DNA from: Corynebacterium phocae
GTDB lineage: Bacteria > Actinomycetota > Actinomycetes > Mycobacteriales > Mycobacteriaceae
DNA: 64,000 bases
Direction of reading: 5' to 3'
NCBI RefSeq assembly: GCF_008693075.1
Contig: NZ_VXKJ01000030.1
Location: 62,001-126,000 of the forward strand
Position numbers and translations under genes: made by a program. How positions within the stretch are numbered: position 1 is the first letter of the stretch; every line of letters begins with the position of its first letter. Below, one piece after another: positions 42,808 through 53,237 of this stretch. The notes under the pieces are model-generated. The model was given only the letters and a program-made list of their open reading frames with translations, ran no database searches and was not told the DNA's origin.

Positions 42808-43680
42808 ATGACTACTCTTCTTCTGATCGCCGCCGCAGTAGGCGGAACCGTATTCTTTCTTTCCCGGCAAGGGTCCAAGAACGAAGAAAAGCGTGAGGCG
42901 GCCTCCTTTGATGACGCAATCGCGGACGCGCGCCGTTGGACCGAACGCCTGGGCGGGCAGGTAATGAACGTCTCTGGCACGGACACCGCCTCCACCCAGG
43001 CTATGGCGGACGCCTCGGAGCGCTTCACCGCGGCTAATTCCGCCCTGGCGCGGGCGGAGACGGTAGCGCAGGCGCGGCTGGCGCGGGAATCTGCGCTGGA
43101 AGGTATGCATTACGTAGCCGCCGCGCGCGAAATCATGGGTCTGCCCGCGGGGCCAGAGTTGCCGCCGCTGGAGGGTCAGCGTGAGGCTGGCAAGGTAACT
43201 GAGCGCCGTACGGTGGAGGTTGGTGAGGGGCAAACTCTAACTGCCTCTCCTTACGCCTCGGCGGACACGCCCAACTACTACCCGGGTGGCAAAGTTGCCG
43301 GGCGCCCCGTGCCGGCTGGTTGGTATTCGCGCCCATGGTGGGCTGATGCCCTTACTACCGGCGTGTGGATGATGGGCTATTCGATGATGTTTAGCTCCTT
43401 GTTCCACGGCATGTCCGGCGTCGGTTATTCCGCAGCGGACGCAGAAACTGGGGCGTGGGGTGGCGCGGAAGGCGCTGCTGGCGGTGACGCCGGTGCCGGT
43501 GAGCTGGGGGCCGGTGACTCGGGCGCGGTTGACTCGGGTGCGGTTGACTCGGGTGCGGTTGACTCGGGTGCGGTTGACGCGGGTGCGGCCGACGCGGGCG
43601 CCGGGGAAGGCGGATTCTTTGGAGGCGAAGGCCTCTTCGGCGGAGACGGCGGCGGTTTCTTCGATGGTTTCGACTTCTAG
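42808..43680 (+). CDS. membrane-anchored protein with Gly/Ala-rich repeat tail, unknown function
   Basis: 290 residues starting at ATG 42808 with GGAG upstream. There is one N-terminal membrane helix (TTLLLIAAAVGGTVFFLS), then a helical region of about 100 residues (AIADARRWTERLGG, RFTAANSALARAETVAQA) and a Trp/Tyr-rich segment (GWYSRPWWADALTTGVWMMGYSMMFSS). The tail is GAVDS repeats and FGGEGLFGGDGGG. The helical part resembles DUF1542-like corynebacterial proteins. Five or so 15-bp DNA repeats (43517-43590) encode the DSGAV run. No partner genes are obvious. Confidence 0.7.
   Translation: MTTLLLIAAAVGGTVFFLSRQGSKNEEKREAASFDDAIADARRWTERLGGQVMNVSGTDTASTQAMADASERFTAANSALARAETVAQARLARESALEGMHYVAAAREIMGLPAGPELPPLEGQREAGKVTERRTVEVGEGQTLTASPYASADTPNYYPGGKVAGRPVPAGWYSRPWWADALTTGVWMMGYSMMFSSLFHGMSGVGYSAADAETGAWGGAEGAAGGDAGAGELGAGDSGAVDSGAVDSGAVDSGAVDAGAADAGAGEGGFFGGEGLFGGDGGGFFDGFDF
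43517..43590 (+). repeat. 15-bp in-frame tandem repeats
   Basis: The unit GACTCGGGTGCGGTT is repeated about four times with flanking degenerate units, encoding DSGAV. Copy number is likely to differ between strains. Confidence 0.8.
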
Positions 43681-43822
43681 AAATTCCCAAAGCGGTCCGG
43701 AGTGATTGGCTAAAACGCACCCCTGAGCAGGCTTTTTATGGCATGCCTGGGGCGCGATTGGGTAGTTTGGCAATCGTGCAGTAGGATTATCCGATGTACG
43801 CACCGTGAAGGTGTCCTACATA

Positions 43823-43896
43823 CGGGGCGTGGCGCAGCTTGGTAGCGCACCTGCTTTGGGAGCAGGGGGTCGCAGGTTCAAATCCTGTCGCCCCGA
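43823..43896 (+). tRNA. tRNA-Pro (anticodon TGG)
   Basis: A 74-nt cloverleaf: acceptor CGGGGCG/CGCCCCG, D arm GGCGCAGCTTGGTAGCGC, anticodon loop TTTGGGA and T arm GCAGGTTCAAATCCTG. Discriminator A; CCA is not encoded. A perfect terminator follows within 8 bp. Confidence 0.95.
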
Positions 43897-43903
43897 CGTA
43901 TTG

Positions 43904-43936
43904 GGGGCCTGAGAAAATTTTTCTCAGGCCCCTTTA
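43904..43936 (+). terminator. terminator of tRNA-Pro
   Basis: A 14-bp perfect stem GGGGCCTGAGAAAA / TTTTCTCAGGCCCC with a one-base gap at the tip, then TTTAG. Confidence 0.88.
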
Positions 43937-43987
43937 GTACACTTATGACCTGAAAGCACACATTCTAAAAACTCAGGAGAGTCAAAC

Positions 43988-45340
43988 GTGAATACCAATG
44001 TTGAGAAGCTGAGCGAAACCCGCGTTAAGCTGACCGTTAACGTTCCATTCTCGGAGCTAGACAAGGAAATCGAGCAGGCTTACGTAGCGATTGCGCAGCA
44101 GGTCAACATTCCAGGATTCCGCCGTGGAAAGGCACCGCGTCAGCTCATTGATGCCCGCCTGGGCCGTGGCGCTATCTTGGAGCAGGTTGTCAATGACATG
44201 CTGCCTAGCCGCTATGAGCAGGCTGTAATGGAAAATGATCTCAAGGTTGTGGGCCAGCCTGAGATTGATATCACCAAGGTTGAGGACAAAGACTTTGTCG
44301 AGTTCACCGCTGAGATGGATATCCGTCCAGAGATTGAGGTCCCTGACTTCGCTGATATTTCCGTCACCGTTCCGGCCATTGCCGTTGATGACAAGGCCGT
44401 GGATGAAGAGCTAGAGAAGCTCGCAGCCCGCTTCAGTGAAACCAAAGACACCAAGCGCAAGATGAAGACTGGCGACCTAGCTATCATCGACATCGTTGCT
44501 GAGGTTGACGGCAAGAAGGTCGAAGAGGCTTCCACTGAGGGGCTGTCCTACCAAATCGGTGATGACAACCTCATCAAGGGCCTGGACACCGCACTGCGCG
44601 GTCTTAAGACCGGTGAGGACAATGAGTTCACCACCGAAATGCTTACCGGTGAGCACAAGGGCAAGGAAGCCACCATCAAGGTGCACGTTGTGCAGACCAA
44701 GGAGCGCAAGCTGCCTGAGCTGGATGATGAATTCGCGCAGATGGCTTCCGAGTTTGACACTATCGCCGAGCTCCGTGAGGACACCAAGGCCCAGGTAGAG
44801 GAGAATAAGAAGGCGGAGCAGGCTGCCGCCATCCGCGATGAGGTCTTGAAGGCCGCCCTGGAGAAGGTTTCCTTCGGCCTGCCGCAGTCCATCGTTGATG
44901 AGCAGGTTCACAACCAGCTCCACCAGATCCTGGGCCAGCTGGCTCACGATGAAAAGGCTTTCGCGCAGCTGCTTGAGGCTCAGGGCACCAACCGTGAGGA
45001 ATTCGACAAGGAAACTCGCGCTAACGCTGAGGACAACGTGCGTACCCAGATGTTCCTGGACGCCGTTGCTGACAAGGAACAGCCGGAAGTATCCCAGCAG
45101 GAGCTGATGGATCACGTCATGTTCACCGCCTCTTCCTACGGCATGGACCCCAACCACTTCATCCAGCAAATCCAGTCCAACGGCCAGATGGGCAACCTGT
45201 TTGCCGATGTTCGCCGTGGCAAGGCTCTGGCAGTGTCCATCTGCCGCGTTGAGGCCAAGGATGAAAACGGTAACGTTATCGACGTTGACCAGTACTTCGG
45301 TGAGATTGAAGAAGAAGCTGACACCGATAGCGAAGATTAA
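43988..45340 (+). CDS. tig: trigger factor (ribosome-associated chaperone / prolyl isomerase)
   Basis: 450 residues in the usual three domains: an N-terminal ribosome-binding domain with the signature GFRRGK at 43-48, a central FKBP-type isomerase domain (about 150-245: [20 protein letters not shown]) and a C-terminal helical chaperone domain. The acidic tail ends [13 protein letters not shown] 43988 with AGGAGA upstream. It binds nascent chains near L23. It stands before clpP1-clpP2 but is separated from them by a terminator and a ClgR-type site. Confidence 0.96.
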   Translation: MNTNVEKLSETRVKLTVNVPFSELDKEIEQAYVAIAQQVNIPGFRRGKAPRQLIDARLGRGAILEQVVNDMLPSRYEQAVMENDLKVVGQPEIDITKVEDKDFVEFTAEMDIRPEIEVPDFADISVTVPAIAVDDKAVDEELEKLAARFSETKDTKRKMKTGDLAIIDIVAEVDGKKVEEASTEGLSYQIGDDNLIKGLDTALRGLKTGEDNEFTTEMLTGEHKGKEATIKVHVVQTKERKLPELDDEFAQMASEFDTIAELREDTKAQVEENKKAEQAAAIRDEVLKAALEKVSFGLPQSIVDEQVHNQLHQILGQLAHDEKAFAQLLEAQGTNREEFDKETRANAEDNVRTQMFLDAVADKEQPEVSQQELMDHVMFTASSYGMDPNHFIQQIQSNGQMGNLFADVRRGKALAVSICRVEAKDENGNVIDVDQYFGEIEEEADTDSED

Positions 45341-45355
45341 TCTTTGACCGAAACT

Positions 45356-45390
45356 GACCCTGTAGCTAAAACAACGCTATAGGGTCTTTT
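45356..45390 (+). terminator. terminator of tig
   Basis: A stem GACCCTGTAGC / GCTATAGGGTC (one mismatch), loop of nine bases, followed by TTTT. Confidence 0.85.
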
Positions 45391-45447
45391 CGCGCCGCGG
45401 ACCCCACAGCCCCGCTAGGCGCAGCGCCAAAAACGCTACGCAGCCCA

Positions 45448-45466
45448 AAAACGCTATTAGCGAACA
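45448..45466 (-). promoter_or_regulatory. ClgR-type activator box upstream of clpP1P2
   Basis: TGTTCGCTAATAGCGTTTT on the minus strand, with the dyad CGCT-AAT-AGCG. It fits the ClgR consensus reported for actinobacterial clp promoters (CGC-Y-N-A-N-R-GCG with A/T flanks), as I recall it. It lies about 38 bp before a possible -10 (TAGGGT, 45504-45509) and 130 bp before clpP1, a fitting place for an activator. Confidence 0.7.
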
Positions 45467-45595
45467 GACCCACTTTGGCCCTTTAAACTACCGGCTAACG
45501 CGGTAGGGTGGTGCCCATAGTTCCGTGGCGTGGTCCCCCTTATTGACCGCCGTACACGGGCCGGAGAAAAATTTTTACAAGGAGAATGATTTTTA

Positions 45596-46192
45596 ATGTC
45601 TGACATTCAGATGAGCAACCCGGGTTCCGGAATGAACTTGGGGGACAGCGTCTACGACCGCCTATTGAGCGAGCGCATTATTTTCCTAGGAACCGAGGTC
45701 AACGACGAAATCGCTAACAAGATCTGCGCCCAGATCCTGTTGCTTTCCGCGGAAGACCCCACGCGCGATATCTCCCTGTACATCAACTCCCCGGGTGGCT
45801 CGGTCACCGCGGGCATGGCAATTTATGACACCATGACGTACTCGCCGTGTGACGTAGCCACCTACGGCATGGGCCTGGCCGCTTCCATGGGTCAGTTCCT
45901 GCTGGGCGGCGGCACTAAGGGCAAGCGCTTTGCCCTCCCACACGCCCGCATTATGATGCACCAGCCTTCGGCCGGTGTGGGCGGCACGGCCGCTGATATT
46001 GCCATCCAGGCGGAACAGTTTGCCTCCACTAAGCGGGAGATGGCTGAGCTTATCGCGGAGCACACCGGGCAGACTTTTGAGCAGATCACCAAAGACTCTG
46101 ACCGCGACCGCTGGTTCACTGCTCAGCAGGCCAAGGAATACGGGATCGTGGACCACGTCATCGAATCCGTCAACGGCCCCATTAGCAACTAA
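45596..46192 (+). CDS. clpP1: ATP-dependent Clp protease proteolytic subunit 1
   Basis: A serine peptidase of 198 residues. Catalytic Ser97 (GLAASMGQF), His122 (RIMMHQPS) and probably Asp171. A short propeptide (to about residue 14) is expected. In actinobacteria ClpP1 and ClpP2 rings join into a mixed 14-mer that works with ClpX or ClpC and is usually essential. Ribosome site AAGGAG. clpP2 follows after 35 bp, so the two are an operon under the ClgR-type box. Confidence 0.95.
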   Translation: MSDIQMSNPGSGMNLGDSVYDRLLSERIIFLGTEVNDEIANKICAQILLLSAEDPTRDISLYINSPGGSVTAGMAIYDTMTYSPCDVATYGMGLAASMGQFLLGGGTKGKRFALPHARIMMHQPSAGVGGTAADIAIQAEQFASTKREMAELIAEHTGQTFEQITKDSDRDRWFTAQQAKEYGIVDHVIESVNGPISN

Positions 46193-46227
46193 CGCGAACT
46201 ACACAATCTCAAGGAGAAAAACCTTCT

Positions 46228-46851
46228 ATGTCTAATTCCCAGATGCCTTCTTCGCGCTACGTGCTGCCTTCCTTCATCGAGGAATCCGCGCAGGGCCGCA
46301 AGGAAACCAACCCCTATTCCAAGCTCTTTGAAGAGCGGATCATCTTCCTGGGCACCCAAGTGGATGACACCTCCGCCAATGACATCATGGCGCAGCTGCT
46401 GGTCTTAGAATCCCAGGATCCGGACCGCGACATCACCATGTACATCAACTCCCCGGGCGGCTCCTTCACCGCGCTGATGGCCATCTACGACACCATGCAG
46501 TACGTGCGGCCTGACGTGCAGACTGTCTGCCTGGGCCAGGCGGCATCGGCAGCAGCTGTGTTGCTGGCGGCGGGTGCTAAGGGCAAGCGGGCGGCGTTGC
46601 CCAACTCCCGTATCCTCATCCACCAGCCCCGCACCCAGGGCACGCAGGGCCAGGTTTCCGACCTGGAAATTGAGGCCAATGAAATTGAGCGCATGCGCCG
46701 CCTCATGGAAACCACCCTGGCGGAGCATTCCGGCAAGTCCGCAGACCAGATTCGCAAGGACACCGACCGCGATAAAATCCTTACGGCTGAGGAAGCTGTG
46801 GAGTACGGCTTGATTGACACCGTCTTCGATTACCGCAAGCTCAACCGCTAA
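46228..46851 (+). CDS. clpP2: ATP-dependent Clp protease proteolytic subunit 2
   Basis: 207 residues, paralogous to clpP1. Catalytic Ser107 (GQAASAAAVLL) and His132 (RILIHQPR). The residues after the serine (AAA instead of MGQ) are characteristic of the second corynebacterial subunit. It has its own AAGGAG site. It is the last gene of the operon: a hairpin terminator follows and clpX has a separate promoter. Confidence 0.95.
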   Translation: MSNSQMPSSRYVLPSFIEESAQGRKETNPYSKLFEERIIFLGTQVDDTSANDIMAQLLVLESQDPDRDITMYINSPGGSFTALMAIYDTMQYVRPDVQTVCLGQAASAAAVLLAAGAKGKRAALPNSRILIHQPRTQGTQGQVSDLEIEANEIERMRRLMETTLAEHSGKSADQIRKDTDRDKILTAEEAVEYGLIDTVFDYRKLNR

Positions 46852-46869
46852 AGCTACGTTTCGCACTGA

Positions 46870-46897
46870 GGCCGCACCACAACTTTAGGGTGCGGCC
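46870..46897 (+). terminator. terminator of clpP1-clpP2
   Basis: A perfect 9-bp stem GGCCGCACC / GGTGCGGCC with a 10-base loop, followed by ATTTGC. Confidence 0.75.
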
Positions 46898-46946
46898 ATT
46901 TGCACGCCTAAAATACCGCTGCTTGCGCAACGCGCGGGGAAGTATA

Positions 46947-46976
46947 TTGGGTGCCGGTGCGTTGTTTTACTAGAGT
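46947..46976 (+). promoter_or_regulatory. probable clpX promoter
   Basis: TTGGGT (46947-46952) and TAGAGT (46971-46976) with an 18-bp spacer, 62 bp before the clpX start. Confidence 0.5.
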
Positions 46977-47038
46977 GGAAGATCCACCGCGCGGATTTAA
47001 TCCAGCGCGGGAAACAATACCTATGAGGGAAGGTTCCA

Positions 47039-48331
47039 TTGGCACACATGCAAGAAAGCGCCGACCTGCTGAAATGTTCATTTTGCGGGAAGAGCCAGAA
47101 ACAGGTGAAAAAGCTCATTGCCGGTGGCGGGGTTTACATCTGCGACGAGTGCATTGAGCTGTGCAATGAAATTATTGAGGAAGAGCTGGGTAAGGGCGCT
47201 GATTCCGCGCATGAGGTAGAAGACTCCCGCCTGCCCCGGCCTTCGGAAATCTCCGCCTTCCTGGATGCCTACGTGATTGGGCAGTCCCGCGCCAAGCGCG
47301 CCTTGGCGGTGGCCGTGTATAACCATTACAAGCGCATGAAGGTTGATGAAGGCCAGGCCTCTGGCCGCCCGCGCCGCCCTGGTGAGGAAGAGCCGGTAGA
47401 GATTGCCAAGTCCAACATCTTGATGCTGGGTCCTACCGGTTCCGGCAAGACGTACCTGGCCCAGACGCTAGCGCGCATGCTGGACGTGCCCTTTGCCATC
47501 GCGGACGCCACCAGCCTCACCGAGGCCGGCTACGTGGGCGAAGACGTGGAAAACATCCTGTTGAAGCTGCTGCAGTCCGCGGATTTTGACGTGGAGCGCG
47601 CCCAGCGCGGCATCATCTACGTTGATGAGGTGGACAAGATTTCCCGCAAATCCGAAAACCCCTCAATTACGCGCGATGTCTCCGGTGAGGGCGTGCAGCA
47701 AGCCCTGCTCAAGATTTTGGAGGGCACCGTAGCCGCCATTCCACCGCAGGGCGGGCGCAAGCACCCCAACCAGGAGTTTATCCAGCTAGATACCTCCAAC
47801 GTCTTGTTTATTGTGGCGGGTGCCTTTGCCGGCCTGGAAAAGGTAGTGGCAGACCGCGTGGGCAAGAAAGGCGTGGGCTTTGGTGCCCAGCTAGAAAGCA
47901 AGAAGGAGCGCGAAAGCGCCGATATCCTTGGCCAGGTGAGGCCCGAGGACCTGGTCAAGTTTGGCCTGATCCCCGAATTCATTGGCCGCCTGCCCGTGGT
48001 CACGGTTGTTGATGAGCTGGGAGCAGATGACTTGGTGCGCGTGCTGACCGAGCCTAAGAACTCCCTTGTCCGCCAGTACCAGTCCCTCTTTGAGATGGAC
48101 GGCGCGCAGCTGGACTTCACGCCAGACGCGTTGGCGGAGATTGCCGCCCTAGCCCTAGAGCGCAAAACCGGAGCCCGTGGCCTGCGCGCGATTATGGAGG
48201 AGCTACTGGTGCCCATCATGTTTGACCTGCCGGACAGGGAAGACATTGATACCGTGCGCATCTCGGCCGGGGTGGTGCGCGGCACGGAGGACCCCGAATA
48301 CGTGCTGCTTAACACGGAACGGTCCGCCTAA
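47039..48331 (+). CDS. clpX: ATP-dependent Clp protease ATP-binding subunit ClpX
   Basis: An AAA+ unfoldase of 430 residues feeding substrates to ClpP1P2. The N-terminal C4 zinc domain uses Cys13, Cys16, Cys35 and Cys38; Walker A GPTGSGKT is at 131-138 and Walker [11 protein letters not shown] follows; the sensor-2 region is [20 protein letters not shown] 47039 is taken as start because GGGAAGG lies 5 bp upstream; ATG 47048 is three codons later with poor spacing. Confidence 0.95.
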   Translation: MAHMQESADLLKCSFCGKSQKQVKKLIAGGGVYICDECIELCNEIIEEELGKGADSAHEVEDSRLPRPSEISAFLDAYVIGQSRAKRALAVAVYNHYKRMKVDEGQASGRPRRPGEEEPVEIAKSNILMLGPTGSGKTYLAQTLARMLDVPFAIADATSLTEAGYVGEDVENILLKLLQSADFDVERAQRGIIYVDEVDKISRKSENPSITRDVSGEGVQQALLKILEGTVAAIPPQGGRKHPNQEFIQLDTSNVLFIVAGAFAGLEKVVADRVGKKGVGFGAQLESKKERESADILGQVRPEDLVKFGLIPEFIGRLPVVTVVDELGADDLVRVLTEPKNSLVRQYQSLFEMDGAQLDFTPDALAEIAALALERKTGARGLRAIMEELLVPIMFDLPDREDIDTVRISAGVVRGTEDPEYVLLNTERSA

Positions 48332-48471
48332 ACAGGCCCCGGCCCACCTTAGCGTTGAAGAATCTTGTGCGCCGGGCGGGTTCGGGGTTTTAGCCGAGTA
48401 CCCGCCAGTAAAGGTCTGGGGAAGTCCGGGTGCCGCGCCCGGCCTGGAAACCGGGGGCGGGCTGCCGCCGT

Positions 48472-49212
48472 TTAGTCGTCGTAAGGGCTGGCCTCAGTGC
48501 CGTAGATATCTGCGGCGGCTTCGGTTTCTGAGTCATCTGGCTCCGCCGTGAGGTAGGAGGATTTGCCGGAGTCCGGGATATTGGAGGTCAAAAATGCCAG
48601 GACGGTGTCAACGGCCAAGCGGTGCATGCCCTCAGTGTTTACCTCGTTGGTCATGTCCACGCCCAAGATGTTGAGCATCATTTCCCGGTTGGTAGTGCGG
48701 TACATGGACAAGGAAGCGATGATGGTGAAAATGTCATTGGCGGAGATGCCGGGGCGGAAGGCCCCGGAGTCATGGCCGCGCATGAGCAGCTTGTCCAGGT
48801 GGAGCGTGATGTCGGAGAGGTCCGCTACCGCGGAGCGGGTGGTGGTATCTAGGGACTGGATGACGGACTCTTGGGTGAGCATGCGCACGGCTTCGGGTTC
48901 GGCTACAAAGTTGCGGTAGATGATATCCACCAGCACCCGCACGCCCTCGACCGGGACGGTGGAGTTGACCTTGAGTTCACTGAGCTTAGGTGCCAGGCGG
49001 CGGGCGGCCGCTCCCAACGCTTGTTGATAAAGGCCTTGTTTGTCTCCAAAACGGTAATGGATCATGCGCTTGGACATGCCGGATTCGCGCGCAATGGTTT
49101 CTAGCTTGGTGTCTGCGTAGCCGCGCTGGGCGAAGTGATTGATGGCAACCCTGACTACGCGGTCTACGGTGGCTTGTTCACCTACGGTTTCTGCGCGGGT
49201 TAGGGGTGACAT
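48472..49212 (-). CDS. TetR-family transcriptional regulator
   Basis: 246 residues. The HTH is at about 17-62 (VVRVAINHFAQRGYADTKLETIARESGMSKRMIHYRFGDKQGLY). The C-terminal domain is of the TetR_C type with FRPGISANDIFTIIASLSMYR and an acidic extension of about 30 residues (AEPDDSETEAAADIYG). It is divergent from mdh with 166 bp between, so mdh or the regulator itself are possible targets; no clear operator dyad is visible in the gap. Confidence 0.88.
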   Translation of the reverse strand: MSPLTRAETVGEQATVDRVVRVAINHFAQRGYADTKLETIARESGMSKRMIHYRFGDKQGLYQQALGAAARRLAPKLSELKVNSTVPVEGVRVLVDIIYRNFVAEPEAVRMLTQESVIQSLDTTTRSAVADLSDITLHLDKLLMRGHDSGAFRPGISANDIFTIIASLSMYRTTNREMMLNILGVDMTNEVNTEGMHRLAVDTVLAFLTSNIPDSGKSSYLTAEPDDSETEAAADIYGTEASPYDD

Positions 49213-49366
49213 CTCATCTTCCTCCGGTGGTGTAGTTCTTCGGTTTGTCTTTCACTATCGTGCCCCAAAAGTGAGGTTTTTGACACTGTTTGCCCTAATT
49301 GCGGGTAAACCGCTGTCCAATCGGGGGTAATGGGGCACACTGGGATAGGTACCTATTTCCTTTTGA

Positions 49367-50347
<981 letters not shown>

Positions 50348-50408
50348 GCTAGCCACCCCAGCCAGCCACCCAGCAGCCAAACCCAGGCTAGCCCCGGCTC
50401 CCGGCAAC

Positions 50409-50441
50409 GCCCATGCCCGCCACCACGCGGGCATGGGCTCT
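50409..50441 (+). terminator. terminator of mdh
   Basis: A perfect 12-bp stem GCCCATGCCCGC / GCGGGCATGGGC with loop CACCAC, followed by TCTTTGTTT. Confidence 0.9.
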
Positions 50442-50458
50442 TTGTTTGACGCGGAAGG

Positions 50459-50464
50459 TAGAAT
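50459..50464 (+). promoter_or_regulatory. probable -10 of valS (leaderless start)
   Basis: TAGAAT lies 8 bp before ATG 50473 and there is no ribosome site, so transcription would start at or next to the A of the start codon. The preceding mdh terminator ends 20 bp upstream. Confidence 0.5.
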
Positions 50465-50472
50465 TGTTGACC

Positions 50473-53235
50473 ATGACTGAGGATAATGCGAGCAGCACAA
50501 GTACCGAACAGACCGGGCAGCTAGTAGGCACCAACCGCGCGGATCTCCTTCCCAAGGCGTGGGAGCCCCAGGCGGTGGAAAAGGACCTGTATGAGGGCTG
50601 GATTTCCTCCGGGTACTTTAACCCGGACTCCAATCCGGAGGGCAAGCCTTTTTCCATTGTGTTGCCCCCGCCCAACGTGACCGGCCAGCTGCACATGGGC
50701 CACGCGCTAGACCACACGCTCATTGACTCCATTATCCGCCGCAAGCGTATGCAGGGCTATTCAACCTTGTGGGTCACTGGTACCGACCACGCCGGTATTG
50801 CCACCCAAACCAAGGTGGAGGCGCGCCTGAAGGAAACTGAGGGCAAGACCCGCTGGGACTACGACCGGGAGGAGTTTATCTCCAAGGTCTGGGAGTGGAA
50901 GGAAGAATACGGCGGCACTATCCAAAACCAGATGCGCGCTATTGGTGACTCCGTGGACTGGTCGCGCGAGCGCTTCACGCTGGATGAGGGCCTCTCGCGG
51001 GCCGTGCAGACCATCTTTAAGCAGCTTTTTGACGCGGGCATGATTTACCAGGCCCATCGCCTGGTTAACTGGTCCCCGGTGCTAGAGACCGCGGTGTCTG
51101 ACATTGAGGTGGTCTACAAAGACGTTGAGGGTGAGTTGGTGTCTATCCGCTACGGCTCGCTCAGTGATGATGAACCGCACTTGGTGGTGGCCACCACCCG
51201 CGTGGAAACCATGCTGGGGGACGTGGCCATTGCGGTACACCCGGAGGATGAGCGCTACGCCCACTTGATTGGCCAAGAGTTTGACCACCCGTTCCGCGAT
51301 GACCTGAAGCTGAAGGTGATTGCTGATGATTACGTGGATAAAGAGTTTGGCACCGGCGCGGTCAAGATTACGCCCGCGCATGACCCCAATGACTACCAGA
51401 TGGGCCTGCGCCACGGCCTGGACATGCCCACCATCATGGACTCCACCGGGCACATTGCCGGCACGGGTACCCAGTTTGATGGCCTAACGCGCGAGCAGGC
51501 CCGGGTGGATATCCGGGAGGCTCTGCGGGAGCAGGGCCGGATTATCAAAGAAGTCCGCCCTTACGTACACTCCGTGGGCCATTCGGAGCGCTCCGGGGAG
51601 CCGGTGGAACCGCGCCTGTCCAAGCAGTGGTTCGTGGACGTGAAGTCTTTGGCTGCGGACTCCGCCGCCGCTATCCGCCAGGGGGACACCACCATCCACC
51701 CCGCGGCGCTAGAACCGCGCTACTTTGACTGGGTGGATGACATGCACGACTGGTGTATTTCCCGTCAGCTGTGGTGGGGCCACCGCATCCCCATCTGGTA
51801 CGGCCCCGCGGACCCAGAAAACCCAGACGCCGAGCGCGACGTCATCTGCGTGGGCCCGGATGAGACCGCGCCGGAGGGCTACACCCAGGACCCGGACGTG
51901 CTGGATACCTGGTTCTCCTCTGCGCTGTGGCCATTTTCCACGCTCGGCTGGCCGGACAAGACCCCGGATTTGGAGAAGTTCTATCCCACCAACGTGCTGG
52001 TCACGGCCTATGACATCCTGTTTTTCTGGGTGGCCCGCATGATGATGTTTGGCACCTTTGCCTCCAAGCAGACCCCGGAACTGTTGGGCGCTGGCACGGA
52101 TGAGCGCCCGCAGGTGCCTTTCGCAGATATCTACCTGCACGGCCTGGTGCGCGATGAGCAGGGCCGCAAGATGTCCAAGTCCTTGGGCAACGGTATTGAC
52201 CCCATGGACTGGGTGCGCGACTTTGGCGCGGACGCCCTGCGCTTTGCGCTGGCGCGTGGCGCTAACCCGGGCGTGGACTTGCCGCTGGGGCCTGACGCGG
52301 CGGCATCGGCACGCAATTTTGCCACCAAGCTCTACAACGGCACCAAGTTCGCGCTGATGAACGGCGCTGGGGTAGCACCCCTGCCGCCGCGCGACGAGCT
52401 CACGGACGCGGACCGCTGGATCCTGGACCGCTGCGAACAGGTCCGCCAGCGCGTGGACGCGTACTTGGACGGCTACCAGTTTGCCAAGGCCAACGAGCTG
52501 CTCTACCACTTTGCGTGGGACGAGCTTTTTGACTGGTACATTGAGATTTCCAAAACCCAGATTCCGCGCGATGGCCAGTCCCAGCAGGGCCGCAACACCC
52601 AGATTGTGCTGGGCCGGGTGCTAGATGTGCTGCTGCGTATGTTGCACCCCACCATGCCGTTTGTGACGGAGGTCCTGTGGAAGGCGCTGACTGGCAAGGA
52701 GTCCATTGTCATGGCGCCGTGGCCCACGGTGGCTGACACCAACGGCGGTGCCAGCGTGGATGAGGTGGCGGCCCGCCGCATTGCGGACGCGGAGAAGCTC
52801 ATCACGGAGCTGCGCCGCTTCCGCTCGGACCAGGGCGTGAAGCCTTCCCAGAAGGTCCCTGGGCGCCTGGATTTTGCCAAGGTGGACTTGGAGGGCCAGG
52901 AAGAGATGATCCGCAATCTGGCTAACACCACCGCGCCGGAGGAGGACTTTGAGGCCAGCGCCTCCATTGAGGTGCGCTTAAGCCAGGGCACCGTGGAAAT
53001 CTCGCTGGACACCTCTGGCACCGTGGACCTGGTGGCAGAGTGCAAACGCCTGGAAAAGGATTTGGCGAAGGCCAACAAGGAGCTGGAGCAGACCGCCAAG
53101 AAGCTGGGCAATGAGGCTTTCTTGGCCAAGGCGCCCGATGCCGTGGTGGACAAGATCCGCACCCGCCAACAGGTTGCACAAGAAGAGGTGGAGCGCATCA
53201 ATGCCCGCCTTGCTGCCATGCCAGGGGCCAAGTAA
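50473..53235 (+). CDS. valS: valyl-tRNA synthetase
   Basis: A class I aminoacyl-tRNA synthetase of 920 residues. HMGH at 74-77 is the HIGH motif, KMSKS at 566-570 the second signature. The editing domain lies between ([19 protein letters not shown]), and the C-terminal coiled-coil arm ([21 protein letters not shown]) is complete. The start is ATG 50473; an in-frame earlier ATG would run through the mdh terminator. folC begins 2 bp after its stop, so valS, folC and the DUF4233 gene form an operon. Confidence 0.96.
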   Translation: MTEDNASSTSTEQTGQLVGTNRADLLPKAWEPQAVEKDLYEGWISSGYFNPDSNPEGKPFSIVLPPPNVTGQLHMGHALDHTLIDSIIRRKRMQGYSTLWVTGTDHAGIATQTKVEARLKETEGKTRWDYDREEFISKVWEWKEEYGGTIQNQMRAIGDSVDWSRERFTLDEGLSRAVQTIFKQLFDAGMIYQAHRLVNWSPVLETAVSDIEVVYKDVEGELVSIRYGSLSDDEPHLVVATTRVETMLGDVAIAVHPEDERYAHLIGQEFDHPFRDDLKLKVIADDYVDKEFGTGAVKITPAHDPNDYQMGLRHGLDMPTIMDSTGHIAGTGTQFDGLTREQARVDIREALREQGRIIKEVRPYVHSVGHSERSGEPVEPRLSKQWFVDVKSLAADSAAAIRQGDTTIHPAALEPRYFDWVDDMHDWCISRQLWWGHRIPIWYGPADPENPDAERDVICVGPDETAPEGYTQDPDVLDTWFSSALWPFSTLGWPDKTPDLEKFYPTNVLVTAYDILFFWVARMMMFGTFASKQTPELLGAGTDERPQVPFADIYLHGLVRDEQGRKMSKSLGNGIDPMDWVRDFGADALRFALARGANPGVDLPLGPDAAASARNFATKLYNGTKFALMNGAGVAPLPPRDELTDADRWILDRCEQVRQRVDAYLDGYQFAKANELLYHFAWDELFDWYIEISKTQIPRDGQSQQGRNTQIVLGRVLDVLLRMLHPTMPFVTEVLWKALTGKESIVMAPWPTVADTNGGASVDEVAARRIADAEKLITELRRFRSDQGVKPSQKVPGRLDFAKVDLEGQEEMIRNLANTTAPEEDFEASASIEVRLSQGTVEISLDTSGTVDLVAECKRLEKDLAKANKELEQTAKKLGNEAFLAKAPDAVVDKIRTRQQVAQEEVERINARLAAMPGAK

Positions 53236-53237
53236 CA

